Shown: positions 16,741 through 28,462, numbered from the stretch's first letter. The stretch: DNA of 64,000 nt from Acidovorax soli (GCF_900107605.1 NZ_FNQJ01000001.1:124001-188000); one strand, 5' to 3'. Notes: generated from the sequence alone by a model not told the origin. Numbers and translations: made by a program.

Positions 16741-17766
16741 TCAGAGCGCGCCGGACGCCGTCACCAGCCCCATCAGGCTCGAGTTGTGCGGAGTGGCCGC
16801 ATACAGCCCCAACTGCACCATCGTGCGGTGGTTGAGCTCCATCGTCACGGTAGAGCGGGCCAGGGCCGACTGGATGCGCGGCTTGCCCACCGCAGCGGTC
16901 TGGTAGATGCCGGGCCGCGCATGGTGTGCCCCCGTGCGGTCCAGCAGGCTGGCCACGAGGGGCTGGTTGGCCTTTTCACCTCGGCGCAGCACGATGGCCG
17001 TATCACCGTTGTCCAGGCGCACAAAGGTGCCCGGCGGGCACAGGCCGACCGAACGCACCAGCGCGTAGCCCACTTCGTCGCGCTGGTCGACTTCGTGGCC
17101 GACGATGGCGCGCACGGAGTCGGTGGCGCTGCGGCCGGCGCGCGATTTGCGCGGGCTGATCATGGCGGCGTAGCGGTCGATGGTGCCCAGGATGCGGGTC
17201 AGCCGGTCCCGTGGCTCCTGGTCGGCCAGCGGCACGTGGTTGGAAATGCTGGCGTGGTGCTGTCCCACCACGTCCAGCCAGAGGTCGTCGGTGATGAACA
17301 GGCGTTCGAGCAAGGCCTGGCTCTCCTGGGGGTGGTTGCGGATCGCTTCCTGCTGCGCACCACTGGGCTTTTCTCGTTGTTCGGCCAGCACGTCCTGCAG
17401 CGCCGTCATGGCGATATTCATGGTGAGGGCTGCGCGCACCAGGCTGTCGCGCTCCCGGGCGGGCAATTGCAGCTCCTGCGCCATGATGTGGCACAGGGTG
17501 CCGCACACCACCGCGTGCGATGCGCTGTAGCCCACCGTGGAGGTGGAGGCCAGCTGGAACATCAGGTACAGCGCGGCGTCTATGTCGTGGGTCACCAGGT
17601 CCTGCAGCCAATGGTCGAGCTGGCGCACCTTGGCCGGAAAATCCTGTACCCGAAGCGGCGTGGAAAGCACGACGGACAGTGCCGACTCCAGGTCGGACCA
17701 CAGACCCAAAAGGTCTTCGTACTCGCCATCGTGGCGCTGGTTGCCAGGGGGAATTCGGGCGGACAT
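16741..17766 (-). CDS. degenerate HD-GYP-like domain protein
   Basis: 341 residues. The central part resembles HD-GYP phosphodiesterases: first His in GYSASHAVV, later AIRNHPQES, VGQHHASIS and the final Asp in TIDRYAAMI. The paired HD that should follow the first helix is replaced (ALTMNIAMTAL instead of LLHDIG), and the GYP loop reads SPRKSRAG. It therefore probably cannot hold the full metal centre and may bind rather than hydrolyse cyclic di-GMP. After residue 245 comes a PilZ-like or beta-rich tail (TFVRLDNGDTAIVLRRG). It starts 10 bp after the retropepsin gene and is likely translationally coupled to it. Confidence 0.75.
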   Translation of the reverse strand: MSARIPPGNQRHDGEYEDLLGLWSDLESALSVVLSTPLRVQDFPAKVRQLDHWLQDLVTHDIDAALYLMFQLASTSTVGYSASHAVVCGTLCHIMAQELQLPARERDSLVRAALTMNIAMTALQDVLAEQREKPSGAQQEAIRNHPQESQALLERLFITDDLWLDVVGQHHASISNHVPLADQEPRDRLTRILGTIDRYAAMISPRKSRAGRSATDSVRAIVGHEVDQRDEVGYALVRSVGLCPPGTFVRLDNGDTAIVLRRGEKANQPLVASLLDRTGAHHARPGIYQTAAVGKPRIQSALARSTVTMELNHRTMVQLGLYAATPHNSSLMGLVTASGAL

Positions 17767-17776
17767 GGGCGAGGGA

Positions 17777-18427
17777 TCAGTAGCGCTTTTCCAGCACCAT
17801 CTGATCGTTGGTGCGGGTGATCTGGAACTCGGTGAGAAAGCTGTTGCCCAGCAACACGAAGGGCATGGGCTGGGGCGTGACGATGGCCTCGACGCCGTAC
17901 ACCTCGACATCGCCGATGCGCACCGAATCGAGTGTCATGAGCCAGCCCTCGGTGACGCCGTTGGCGGTGCTCATGCGCACGGGCTGGCCGCTCAGGTACT
18001 TGAGTTCCATGCGCTCCGCATCGGGGCGGCCGATGGCCACGGTGGAAGCGCCCGTGTCCACCATGTATTGCATGGGGCTGCCATTGATGGTGCCGCTGTT
18101 GACGAAATGCCCCTGGCTGTCGGCCGTCAGGACCACGCGCCGGCTGCTGCTCTTGCTGCCCACGCTCACCGGCGCTTCACCCAGGCGCAGGGTGCGCTGG
18201 CTGCCCGCGATCTCCACCAACGCCTCGTCCTTGCCGACGGCGACCACCTTCACGCCCAGATGGGATTCGCCGGCGCCCACACTCCGGGGGGCACCGTTGT
18301 TGACGACGAGCAGGGCCTTGCTGCCCAGAATGCCGCCCAGGGCCGCCGTCTGCGCGCGCGCACACAGGGGCGCGAGCAGCAACGCGGCCAGCATCGCCAG
18401 GGCAGGGCGGAAAGGGTGCCGGTTCAT
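17777..18427 (-). CDS. periplasmic retropepsin-like aspartic protease (clan AA, TIGR02281 type)
   Basis: 216 residues. An N-terminal signal peptide (RPALAMLAALLLAPLCARA) suggests export. The retropepsin half (about 100-216) has the catalytic motif YMVDTGASTVAIG and the flap/hydrophobic-hydrophobic-Gly element PFVLLGNSFL. Single-motif proteases of this kind act as homodimers in the periplasm or on the membrane. The start at 18427 is chosen to give a clean signal sequence; an ATG nine codons upstream would add WRRHRT. It lies between yajQ and the HD-GYP-like gene on the same strand. The substrate is not known. Confidence 0.85.
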   Translation of the reverse strand: MNRHPFRPALAMLAALLLAPLCARAQTAALGGILGSKALLVVNNGAPRSVGAGESHLGVKVVAVGKDEALVEIAGSQRTLRLGEAPVSVGSKSSSRRVVLTADSQGHFVNSGTINGSPMQYMVDTGASTVAIGRPDAERMELKYLSGQPVRMSTANGVTEGWLMTLDSVRIGDVEVYGVEAIVTPQPMPFVLLGNSFLTEFQITRTNDQMVLEKRY

Positions 18428-18490
18428 GGTGCGGTGCCGGCGCCAGAGGTGCATTGCGTGCGGTGGGCGCAAAGGGTCGGGCCCGGGCTA

Positions 18491-18976
18491 TCAGTCGCGG
18501 AAATTGTCGAAAGACAGCGGCACGTCGTTGATTTCCTTGCGGATCAGCGCCATGGCCGCCTGCAGGTCGTCGCGCTTGGCGCCGGTCACGCGCACCTTGT
18601 CCTCCTGGATGGCGGCCTGCACCTTGAGCTTGCTCTCCTTCATGAGCTTCTGCAGCTTCTTGGCCAGCTCGCTTTCGATGCCATTGCGCACCTTGATGAC
18701 CTGCTTGACCTTGTCGCCGCCCATCTTCTGCACATCGCCCATGTCGAGAAAGCGCACATCCACGTTGCGCTTGGTGAGCTTGTTGCGCAGCACGTCCTCG
18801 ATCTGGGTGAGCTGGAACTCGGCATCGCCCACCAGGGTGATTTCCTTGTCCTTGATTTCAATGCTGGCCGAGGTGCCCTTGAAATCAAAGCGGGTGGTGA
18901 TTTCTTTCACGGTGTTTTCCACCGCATTCTTCACTTCAACGAGGTTGGCTTCACAGATGGTGTCAAAAGAGGGCAT
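18491..18976 (-). CDS. yajQ: YajQ-family nucleotide-binding protein
   Basis: 161 residues. It begins [18 protein letters not shown] and ends PLSFDNFRD, both hallmarks of the YajQ family, with two ferredoxin-like halves. YajQ homologues bind nucleotides, including cyclic di-GMP, and affect gene expression. Its position beside a degenerate HD-GYP gene is suggestive but may be chance. The hairpin repeat at 18993 lies directly upstream of the start, so its promoter must overlap or lie beyond that element. Confidence 0.95.
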   Translation of the reverse strand: MPSFDTICEANLVEVKNAVENTVKEITTRFDFKGTSASIEIKDKEITLVGDAEFQLTQIEDVLRNKLTKRNVDVRFLDMGDVQKMGGDKVKQVIKVRNGIESELAKKLQKLMKESKLKVQAAIQEDKVRVTGAKRDDLQAAMALIRKEINDVPLSFDNFRD

Positions 18977-18992
18977 GGCGGTTCTCGGTCTT

Positions 18993-19158
18993 TAGGAGGC
19001 TGTCGGACTTGGAAATCGTCGGCTGCAAATGGGCCGCAGCGGTCCATTTTTTACCGTCTTTTTGCCCCATAGCCGGGCTATGGGCTGCAAATCCGGCAAA
19101 AACTGTCCTCGCTGGGGCCCATTTTCGCTATCGACGCTCCAAGTCCGGCAGCCTCCTA
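18993..19158. repeat. 166-bp MITE-like hairpin element
   Basis: The ends are 21-bp inverted repeats (TAGGAGGC...GGACTTGGA at 18993-19013 against 19138-19158) with one mismatch. The two arms stay partly complementary all the way to a central perfect dyad CCCATAGCC-G-GGCTATGGG (19066-19084), so the whole unit folds as one long imperfect hairpin. It has no coding capacity. Size, ends and symmetry fit a non-autonomous transposable element or interspersed palindrome. It sits between divergent yajQ and murB. Confidence 0.75.
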
Positions 19159-19213
19159 GCAAAACGGGGTGGTCCGGACGGGCGCGCAGGCCCCCGGTGC
19201 GACAATCGGGCCA

Positions 19214-20287
19214 ATGGTAGTCGAGAAAAACGTCCCTTTGCAGCCCTGCAACACCTTTGGCATCGTGGCGCGTGCCCACACCCTGGTCCGGGTGCGCTCC
19301 GTGGAAGATTTGCACGCTGTCCTGGCAGATGCGCAACTGGCCCCCTTGCCCAAACTGGTTCTGGGCGGCGGCAGCAACATCGTGCTGACCGGGGACGTCA
19401 GGCCCGTGGTGCTCAAGATGGAGATCAAGGGCCTGCGCCTGGTGGAAGCAACCGACCGGGCCTGGATCGTCGAGGCCGGCGCGGGCGAGGTCTGGCACGA
19501 CACGGTGGCCTGGACGCTGGCGCAAGGGTTTGCGGGGCTCGAAAACCTGGCGCTGATCCCCGGCACGGTGGGCGCAGCGCCGGTGCAGAACATCGGGGCC
19601 TATGGCGTGGAGCTGCAAGACCGTTTTGAGTCGCTGGATGCGGTCGACCTGGCCACCGGCCAGTGTTTCACGCTCGATGCCGCCCAGTGCGCCTTCGGCT
19701 ACCGGGATTCGGTGTTCAAGCATGCGCCTTCGCCGTCGCCGGCCGAAGGTGGCCTGCCGCGCGGCATGGGCCTGGCCGGCCGCGCTGTCATCACCCATGT
19801 GCGCTTTCGCCTGCCCAGGCCCTGGAAGCCGGTGCTGGGCTATCTGGACCTGGAGCGCCGGCGCGCCGAGGCGGGTGTCGATCAGCCCACGGCGCAGCAG
19901 ATATTTGAATGGGTGTGCGACATCCGCCGCGCCAAGCTGCCCGACCCGGCTGTCATCGGCAATGCCGGCAGCTTCTTCAAGAACCCCACGGTGACGCCTG
20001 AGCAGTGCGCCGACATCATTGCGCGCGACCCCAAGATCGTGCACTACCCCATGCCCGACGGCAGCATCAAGCTGGCGGCTGGCTGGCTGATCGACGCCTG
20101 CGGCTGGAAGGGCAAGAGCGTGGGCAAGGCCGGTGTGTACGAAAAGCAGGCGCTGGTGCTGGTCAACCGTGGCCAAGGCGCCAGCAGCGTGACCGGCGGC
20201 GAGGTGATGACGCTGGCCCGCGCGATCCAGACCAGCGTGTACGAGCGTTTTGGCATCCGGCTGGAGCCCGAGCCCGTGGTGTGGTGA
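19214..20287 (+). CDS. murB: UDP-N-acetylenolpyruvoylglucosamine reductase
   Basis: 357 residues, cytosolic FAD enzyme that reduces UDP-GlcNAc-enolpyruvate to UDP-MurNAc in peptidoglycan synthesis. It starts with PLQPCNTFGI, and the FAD-binding GGGSNIVL is at about residues 55-62. AYGVELQDR and YRDSVFK are typical of the E. coli (type I) form. The proton-donor Ser lies in GNAGSFFKNP and the C-terminal Glu in EPEPVVW. It is divergent from yajQ, with the hairpin element between. Length is as expected for the type. Confidence 0.96.
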   Translation: MVVEKNVPLQPCNTFGIVARAHTLVRVRSVEDLHAVLADAQLAPLPKLVLGGGSNIVLTGDVRPVVLKMEIKGLRLVEATDRAWIVEAGAGEVWHDTVAWTLAQGFAGLENLALIPGTVGAAPVQNIGAYGVELQDRFESLDAVDLATGQCFTLDAAQCAFGYRDSVFKHAPSPSPAEGGLPRGMGLAGRAVITHVRFRLPRPWKPVLGYLDLERRRAEAGVDQPTAQQIFEWVCDIRRAKLPDPAVIGNAGSFFKNPTVTPEQCADIIARDPKIVHYPMPDGSIKLAAGWLIDACGWKGKSVGKAGVYEKQALVLVNRGQGASSVTGGEVMTLARAIQTSVYERFGIRLEPEPVVW

Positions 20288-20349
20288 GTAGATTGGCTCT
20301 GAATTAATAGCTGATAAAGCAATCGGTAAAAGGACTTGCAGCCAACATG

Positions 20350-20383
20350 CCATGAAAAACCGCCCGAGAGCGGTTTTTCATGG
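20350..20383. terminator. bidirectional terminator between murB and SPW gene
   Basis: Perfect 14-bp dyad CCATGAAAAACCGC / GCGGTTTTTCATGG with a 6-nt loop. Both strands present a T-run after a GC stem. It lies between two convergent genes. Confidence 0.85.
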
Positions 20384-20391
20384 CGCGCATT

Positions 20392-20757
20392 TCAATGCGC
20401 CGTGCGGTTATGCCACCAGGCGATGTAGTCCTTGTCGGTCGCCAGTACCCACAGGGCCAATCCGAGCACAACGATGCCGGAAACGGTGGCATTGCGTGTC
20501 GCGTCCATGAGCGTTCCAAAGCCCAGCACCCAGGGCGAAGCGATCATCCACAGTCCCAGCACGCCCTCGGTCCACTCCTCCCAAGCCCGCGGCACAAGAG
20601 TTGCGCCCAGTGCGGCGGCGATCAGCAGCAGGCCGACGACCACGCCGTTGGCAGTAGGCGTCAACTGATCCTGATAGCGCAGCACCCAAGGCGAAAGCGC
20701 AAACCAGGCACCTATCAACGCATTGGCAGGGTCTTGCCAGTGTTTCACTTGCTTCAT
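20392..20757 (-). CDS. SPW-repeat membrane protein
   Basis: 121 residues with four hydrophobic segments, presumably in the inner membrane. The duplicated SPW motif is seen as FALSPWVLRY (about residues 19-28) and MIASPWVLGF (about 71-80). The function of the family is unknown. A rho-independent terminator directly follows its stop. It has no operon partners: murB converges on one side, and argG lies upstream on the same strand with its own terminator between. Confidence 0.85.
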   Translation of the reverse strand: MKQVKHWQDPANALIGAWFALSPWVLRYQDQLTPTANGVVVGLLLIAAALGATLVPRAWEEWTEGVLGLWMIASPWVLGFGTLMDATRNATVSGIVVLGLALWVLATDKDYIAWWHNRTAH

Positions 20758-20865
20758 GGCTGTTCCTCCTGCCGCCGCAAATCAGTTCGGCGGCAATGGA
20801 TTGGAGTGCCTGGCGGGACGGGAGGTTCCTTGGTGGGGGTGCAGCGGTGTGCTGTGCGCGCCCAT

Positions 20866-20898
20866 GAAAAAACCGCCCGGCCGGATGGCGGGGCGGTT
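20866..20898 (-). terminator. argG terminator
   Basis: Stem AACCGCCC (20871-20878) / GGGCGGTT (20891-20898). Read on the minus strand it ends in a T-run. It lies about 55 bp after the argG stop. Confidence 0.8.
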
Positions 20899-20951
20899 AC
20901 TCTGTTTCTGATAGCTGTCCGCTTTGATACGGCAAGCGTCAGAGGTAATTT

Positions 20952-22345
<1,394 letters not shown>

Positions 22346-22372
22346 TAGGCCCAAAAAAGCGCTCGGTCAATA

Positions 22373-22690
22373 TCAGCCGAAGTGGCAGATGTAGTGGTAG
22401 GCCTCCGTCACGCGGATGTCGAACTTCGAGTTGCCGGGCACGCTGAATCGCTCGCCCGCGCCCGACTTCACCCAGGTGTCCGTACCGTCGAGCCTGTATT
22501 CGCAGGAGCCGCCCACGCCTTCCATGATCTCGGGTGCGCCGGTGTTGAAGGTCAGCGTGGCGGGCAGGATCACGCCCACCGACTTCTTCGTGCCGTCGGG
22601 GAACGTGATGCCATGGCTCACGCACTTGCCGTCGAAATACACACTGGCTTGGGTCGTGACGGACACGCCGTCGATTTTTTCGGTGGTCAT
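22373..22690 (-). CDS. ppnP: pyrimidine/purine nucleoside phosphorylase
   Basis: 105 residues, single cupin domain of the PpnP (YaiE, DUF1255) family, which splits several nucleosides to base and ribose 1-phosphate. Visible: VYFDGKCVSHGITFPDGTKKS, GVILPATLTFNTGAPEIME, and the C-terminal AYHYICHFG. The ATG at 22690 is preferred; an upstream extension of the frame lacks conservation. It is upstream of argG on the same strand with a 77-bp gap. Confidence 0.92.
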   Translation of the reverse strand: MTTEKIDGVSVTTQASVYFDGKCVSHGITFPDGTKKSVGVILPATLTFNTGAPEIMEGVGGSCEYRLDGTDTWVKSGAGERFSVPGNSKFDIRVTEAYHYICHFG

Positions 22691-22778
22691 GGATGCGCGG
22701 GTAGAAAGAAGGAAACCCAGGATTTTAGGACAGGGGCGGGCATGGTCGAGACGCCAGCCTTGCGCAGGGCTGGCCAGG

Positions 22779-22807
22779 CAAAAAAAAGAGCCCCGTGCAG
22801 GGGCTCT
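22779..22807 (-). terminator. terminator after the glycine-zipper gene
   Basis: Stem AGAGCCCC / GGGGCTCT with a 5-nt loop. On the minus strand it is followed by eight T. It lies 26 bp after the stop at 22833. Confidence 0.85.
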
Positions 22808-22832
22808 GTTGCCGCAGGGCGCTCGATGCGGT

Positions 22833-23501
22833 TCAGCGCCAGTAGGGGTTGCGGTGGGACGGGTAGTAGGGGCGGCCATAGCCGTACTCGATCACCGTCA
22901 CGGGTGGGCTCCCATAGGTGGGCGGGGCCGGGTAGCTGGGTTGGACCTGGTAGGTGGATGTGACCATGCCCGGCTGCGCATACAAGCCCTGCGGCCCGTA
23001 CGGATCGGGCTGGGTGGAGTAGAACTGCCCCTGGTTGCCCGTCAGCGGCTGGACCCGGATGGGGATCCAGCCCCCCGGATCGGTCTGGGTGCGGGTGCTG
23101 TACTGGCGCCCGGCATATTCATACACCACGTCATAGCCCACGGTGCGGTTCTCGTAATACGTTTCGGTGGTGCAGCGCTGCACGTTCTGGTACTGGGGCT
23201 GGCCGCTGCCTTCGACCTGGTTGCCCAGCACGGCGCCGCCGACGATCCCCAGGGCGGTGGCTGCCGCGCGCCCGCCGCCACGGCCCACGGCATTGCCGGC
23301 CGCGCCACCGGCAATCGCGCCCAGCAAGGCGCCCGCACCCGAGTTGCGCGAGCCGCTGTACACGGTTTCGTTGCCGCACACCTGCTGCGGAACACCCACC
23401 TGTTGCACCACGGGGGTGGCCGACAGCACACGGCCTTGTTCCTGCGCCGCCGCAGCGGTGGCCACGGCGACCAGGATGGAAAATACGGCAATCTTTTGCA
23501 T
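22833..23501 (-). CDS. exported glycine-zipper 2TM protein
   Basis: 222 residues. A signal peptide (FSILVAVATAAAAQ) is followed by a glycine-zipper hairpin at about residues 55-95 (GALLGAIAGGAAGNAVG then LGIVGGAVLGNQVEG), typical of small outer-membrane or periplasmic proteins such as the SlyB/OsmB type. Then come paired Cys (QRCTTETYYENR and the earlier QVCGNET) and a long Tyr/Pro/Gln-rich tail (about 140-222) that looks disordered. CAGGAG lies before the ATG. It is a single gene with its own terminator. Its role is probably envelope integrity, not proven. Confidence 0.8.
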   Translation of the reverse strand: MQKIAVFSILVAVATAAAAQEQGRVLSATPVVQQVGVPQQVCGNETVYSGSRNSGAGALLGAIAGGAAGNAVGRGGGRAAATALGIVGGAVLGNQVEGSGQPQYQNVQRCTTETYYENRTVGYDVVYEYAGRQYSTRTQTDPGGWIPIRVQPLTGNQGQFYSTQPDPYGPQGLYAQPGMVTSTYQVQPSYPAPPTYGSPPVTVIEYGYGRPYYPSHRNPYWR

Positions 23502-23624
23502 GACGAAGCTCCTGACAGTTCGGTACATAACGCACCAGACCGGGAAAAAGTTGCGGCCAACCGCGTCCATCCGGCGGCCGGGCCGCGTAAATCTGCGTAA
23601 AGATCTGTGCGGCGGTTCGTCGAT

Positions 23625-24011
23625 TCAGTCCCTGGACAGTTCTGCCTGCAGTTCCTGCCACCGCCCTGCATCAAAGCCGACCGTGACGGTGGTGTGCCCG
23701 CCCTGGCGCCACTCCACCACCGGGCGCTTGATGACGCTGGGTTGCGCCAGCATCAGCTGGCTGGCGCTGGCATCGTCGTGCACGGCTGCCTGGGCGCCAG
23801 GGTCCAGCTTGCGCCAGGTGGTGCCCTGCCGGTTCACCAGCTTTTGCCAGCCCACGGCAGCCAGCCAGTCGGGCAGGCCTGCCGCCGGAACGCCTTGTTT
23901 CTTGAAATCGTGGAAGCTGTATTCCAGCCCCTGCCCGGTGAACCAGGCGCGCGCCTTCTTGACCGTGTCGCAGTTGGGGATGCCGTACAGAGTGATGTGA
24001 GGTGTCTTCAT
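23625..24011 (-). CDS. ArsC/Spx-family (YffB-like) protein
   Basis: 128 residues from the chosen start at 24011; ATGs at 24020 and 24023 would add three or four residues. Thioredoxin-like fold starting ITLYGIPNCDTVKKARAW, with a single catalytic-type Cys in PNCDT rather than CxxC. The RQGTTWRKL and SVIKRPVVEW stretches are typical of the YffB/Spx subgroup. Family members are glutathione-dependent reductases or RNA-polymerase-binding regulators; YffB-type proteins have no settled function. It is divergent from folC. Confidence 0.85.
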   Translation of the reverse strand: MKTPHITLYGIPNCDTVKKARAWFTGQGLEYSFHDFKKQGVPAAGLPDWLAAVGWQKLVNRQGTTWRKLDPGAQAAVHDDASASQLMLAQPSVIKRPVVEWRQGGHTTVTVGFDAGRWQELQAELSRD

Positions 24012-24091
24012 GGCCGCCATCATGCCAAGGGATGACCTGCATAACTCCCCGCGGTCTGTGATAGCGCGGCCTCGGCGACAATTCGCGGTGT

Positions 24092-25417
24092 ATGCACACC
24101 AAAATCCACACCCTGGAAGGCTGGCTCAGCCATTGCGAGCGCCTGCACCCTCAGAACATCGACATGGGCCTGGAGCGGGTCCGCGAAGTGGCCACCCGCA
24201 TGGACCTGCGTTTTGACTGCCCGGTGATTACCGTGGCCGGCACCAATGGCAAGGGCTCCACCTGCGCCATGCTGGAGGCCGTGGCCCAGCAGGCCGGTTT
24301 TCGTGCCGGGGTGTACACCTCGCCGCACCTGGTGCATTTCGAAGAACGCTGCCGGGTGCATGGCGAGGCCGTGAATGCCTCTGATCTGATAGCGCACTTC
24401 GAAGCCGTGGAAAGCGCCAGAACCCAAAATGGCAACGATGTTTCGCTGACCTATTTCGAGTTCACCACCCTGGCCATCCTGCGGCTGCTGAGCCACTCGC
24501 TGCTGGATGTCGCCATTCTGGAGGTGGGGCTGGGCGGCCGGCTGGACGCCACCAACGTGATCGATGCCGACTGCGCCATCATCACCAGCATCGACATCGA
24601 CCACACCGAATACCTGGGGCCCGACCGCGAGAGCATCGGCCGGGAAAAAGCCGGCATCATGCGCACGGGGCGTCCGGTGGTGGTGAGCGACCCCATGGCG
24701 CCGCAGAGCGTGATCGACCATGCGCGCGAAATCGGCGCCGACCTCTGGCGCTTTGGTCATGATTTCAATTTTTCGGGCGACAAGCAGCAATGGAGCTGGG
24801 CCGGGCGCGGGCGCCGTTATGCGGGGCTGGCCTATCCGGCGCTGCGCGGGGCCAACCAGCTGGTCAACGCCTCGGGTGTGCTGGCGGCATTCGAAGCGCT
24901 GCGCACACGCCTGCCCGTGACGGCGCAGGCCGTGCGCAACGGGCTGGCGCTGGTCGAGCTGCCCGGCCGTTTCCAGATCGTGCCGGGGCAGCCCACCCTG
25001 GTGCTGGATGTGGCCCACAACCCGCATTCGGTGGCGGCGCTCACGGCCAACCTGGACGCCATGGGCTATTTCCCGGCCACGCACGCCGTCTTTGGCGCCA
25101 TGGCCGACAAGGACCTCGCCCCCATGCTGGCCAAGGTGGGGCCCCTGGTGGACCACTGGTATTTCACCGATCTGCCCACGCCACGCGCGGAAACGGGTGC
25201 TGTCCTGCAGCAGAAATGGAATGCGCTGCAGATGGTGTCCGGCGGGCGGCGGCAGGTGGGCACCAGCGTCCACGCCGATCCCCAGCAGGCCCTGCAGGCG
25301 GCCGTGGCCGCGGCAGACCCCGCTGATAGAATCGTGGTCTTTGGCTCGTTTTACACGGTGGGTGGTGTGCTGATCGATGGTATCCCCCGCCTGCACGCCA
25401 AACATCTGGACGCTTAA
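24092..25417 (+). CDS. folC: bifunctional folylpolyglutamate synthase / dihydrofolate synthase
   Basis: 441 residues, cytosolic Mur-ligase-like enzyme that adds glutamate to dihydropteroate and to folates. P-loop GTNGKGST at about residues 50-57; YTSPHLVHFEER, EVGLGGRLDATNVI and ITSIDIDHTEYLG are the family motifs; the C-terminal domain has VLDVAHNPHS. It starts the conserved Burkholderiales run folC - SPOR protein - cvpA - purF, here on one strand with gaps of 22, 27 and 73 bp. Confidence 0.96.
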   Translation: MHTKIHTLEGWLSHCERLHPQNIDMGLERVREVATRMDLRFDCPVITVAGTNGKGSTCAMLEAVAQQAGFRAGVYTSPHLVHFEERCRVHGEAVNASDLIAHFEAVESARTQNGNDVSLTYFEFTTLAILRLLSHSLLDVAILEVGLGGRLDATNVIDADCAIITSIDIDHTEYLGPDRESIGREKAGIMRTGRPVVVSDPMAPQSVIDHAREIGADLWRFGHDFNFSGDKQQWSWAGRGRRYAGLAYPALRGANQLVNASGVLAAFEALRTRLPVTAQAVRNGLALVELPGRFQIVPGQPTLVLDVAHNPHSVAALTANLDAMGYFPATHAVFGAMADKDLAPMLAKVGPLVDHWYFTDLPTPRAETGAVLQQKWNALQMVSGGRRQVGTSVHADPQQALQAAVAAADPADRIVVFGSFYTVGGVLIDGIPRLHAKHLDA

Positions 25418-25439
25418 GCTCCGCACGAGTCCCTACTCC

Positions 25440-26270
25440 ATGGCATTTTTCAAGTTTCGTTGGCCCGGTCAGAGTGAGCAGGCTGACAAGCAGGCCAAGC
25501 GCTCCCGTTCGGCCCAGGGCGAAAGCATCGAAGTCATGCGCCGGCGCGCACGGCATCGTCTGATTGGCGCTGCGGTGCTGGTTTTGCTCGGCGTCCTGGG
25601 GTTTCCCCTGCTGTTTGATACGCAGCCGCGCCCCATTGCGGTGGACATTCCGATCGAAATCCCCGACCGCAACAAGGTGGCGCCGCTGGTGGTGCCCGCC
25701 GCCAAATCCGATGCGCCTGCAGCGCGGTCCGCTGCCGCGCCATCACAGCCGGAGCGCAGCGCTGCTGGTGCGGGCCTGGGCGATGGCGAGGAACTGGTGG
25801 CCAGCAGCCGCGCTGCCAAACCGGCATCGGAGGAGCCTGCGGCGGCAAAGGCCGTTGCCAAACCCGAGGCCAAGCCCAAGCCTGCGGCCGTGCCCGAACC
25901 GAAGCCGGAGCCCAAACCCAAGCCCGATCCCAAACCATCAGCCCCCGAGCACAAGCCGGCAGCGGCCGATGAGTCGGTGCGAGCACGGGCCTTGCTGGAA
26001 GGGCGCACCACACAGCCCGCTGCCAGCGCACAGGCCGAGGACGGCCGGTTCATCGTTCAGGTGGGCGCTTTTGCCGATGCCGACAAGGCCCGCGAGGCGC
26101 GCTCCAAGCTGGAGCGGGCCGGGCTTAAAACCTATACCCAGGTGGTGGATACCAAGGATGGCAAGCGTGTGCGCGTGCGCGTGGGCCCGCTGGCCAGCCG
26201 GGCCGAGGCCGACAAGGCAGCCGGCCGCATCAAGGAGCTGGGGCTGTCCGCCTCGGTTCTGACGCTGTAG
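25440..26270 (+). CDS. SPOR-domain cell-division protein (DedD-like)
   Basis: 276 residues. A basic cytoplasmic N-terminus (about 1-40, RRRARHRL) and one membrane segment (about 42-60, GAAVLVLLGVLGFPLLF) are followed by a long Ala/Pro/Lys-rich periplasmic linker with EPKPEPKPKP repeats. The C-terminal SPOR domain (about 200-276) reads RFIVQVGAFADADKAREA and VRVRVGPLASRAEAD. SPOR domains bind denuded glycan strands at the septum. The position between folC and cvpA matches dedD. Confidence 0.9.
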   Translation: MAFFKFRWPGQSEQADKQAKRSRSAQGESIEVMRRRARHRLIGAAVLVLLGVLGFPLLFDTQPRPIAVDIPIEIPDRNKVAPLVVPAAKSDAPAARSAAAPSQPERSAAGAGLGDGEELVASSRAAKPASEEPAAAKAVAKPEAKPKPAAVPEPKPEPKPKPDPKPSAPEHKPAAADESVRARALLEGRTTQPAASAQAEDGRFIVQVGAFADADKAREARSKLERAGLKTYTQVVDTKDGKRVRVRVGPLASRAEADKAAGRIKELGLSASVLTL

Positions 26271-26297
26271 CCGCGGTTGGCTGCGCCATTGCACACC

Positions 26298-26786
26298 ATG
26301 GCATCGCTGGACTGGATTTTTGCGGCGATTTTGCTGGCCTCGATGGTGATCGGCGCCTGGCGGGGTCTGGTCTTCGAGGTGTTGTCCGTGGCGGGCTGGG
26401 TGGCGTCATTTTTTGTGGCCCAGTGGTTTGCGTCCGACATGGCTTCGGTGCTGCCTCTGGGTGATTCCGATGGAGCACTGCGCTATGCGGCGGGCTTCAT
26501 CGTGGTCTTTGTCGGTGCGGTGTTTGCCTGCGGCTTTCTGGCCTGGCTGGCCAAGAAACTGGTGGAAGCCATGGGGTTGCGTCCCGCGGACAGAACGCTG
26601 GGGGCCATGTTTGGCGTGGTGCGGGGTCTCGTCTTGCTGCTCGTGGTGACGGTGGTGGTGGGCTTGACGCCCCTGCAGGAGGCGGCGTGGTGGCAGGAGT
26701 CGCACAGTGCACCGGTGCTGGGTGGCTTGCTCAAGAGCCTGAAGCCCGCATTGCCCGAAGAATTCGGAAGGCATCTGCCTTCCTGA
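26298..26786 (+). CDS. cvpA: CvpA-family membrane protein
   Basis: 162 residues with four predicted membrane segments (starting LDWIFAAILLASMVIG) and the conserved GAWRGLVFEVLSVAGW near residues 21-36. In E. coli cvpA is needed for colicin V production and precedes purF; its basic function is unclear. The same order is kept here: cvpA, 73 bp, purF. The last 30 residues are hydrophilic. Confidence 0.93.
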   Translation: MASLDWIFAAILLASMVIGAWRGLVFEVLSVAGWVASFFVAQWFASDMASVLPLGDSDGALRYAAGFIVVFVGAVFACGFLAWLAKKLVEAMGLRPADRTLGAMFGVVRGLVLLLVVTVVVGLTPLQEAAWWQESHSAPVLGGLLKSLKPALPEEFGRHLPS

Positions 26787-26859
26787 CAGGGTAGCGGCCA
26801 CAAGCTGCTGCCGAGGAAATTGGCGCGGGGCTTTTCCCGCAAATGGATGGAATCAAACT

Positions 26860-28365
<1,506 letters not shown>

Positions 28366-28462
28366 GCGTGATGCCGCAGGGGCAGGCCCGTGGGCGGCCG
28401 GCTTCTGCCCCGCTTGCCGACCAAGACAACGATGCCGGCCCGAGGCGGCCGGCCTGAATGCA

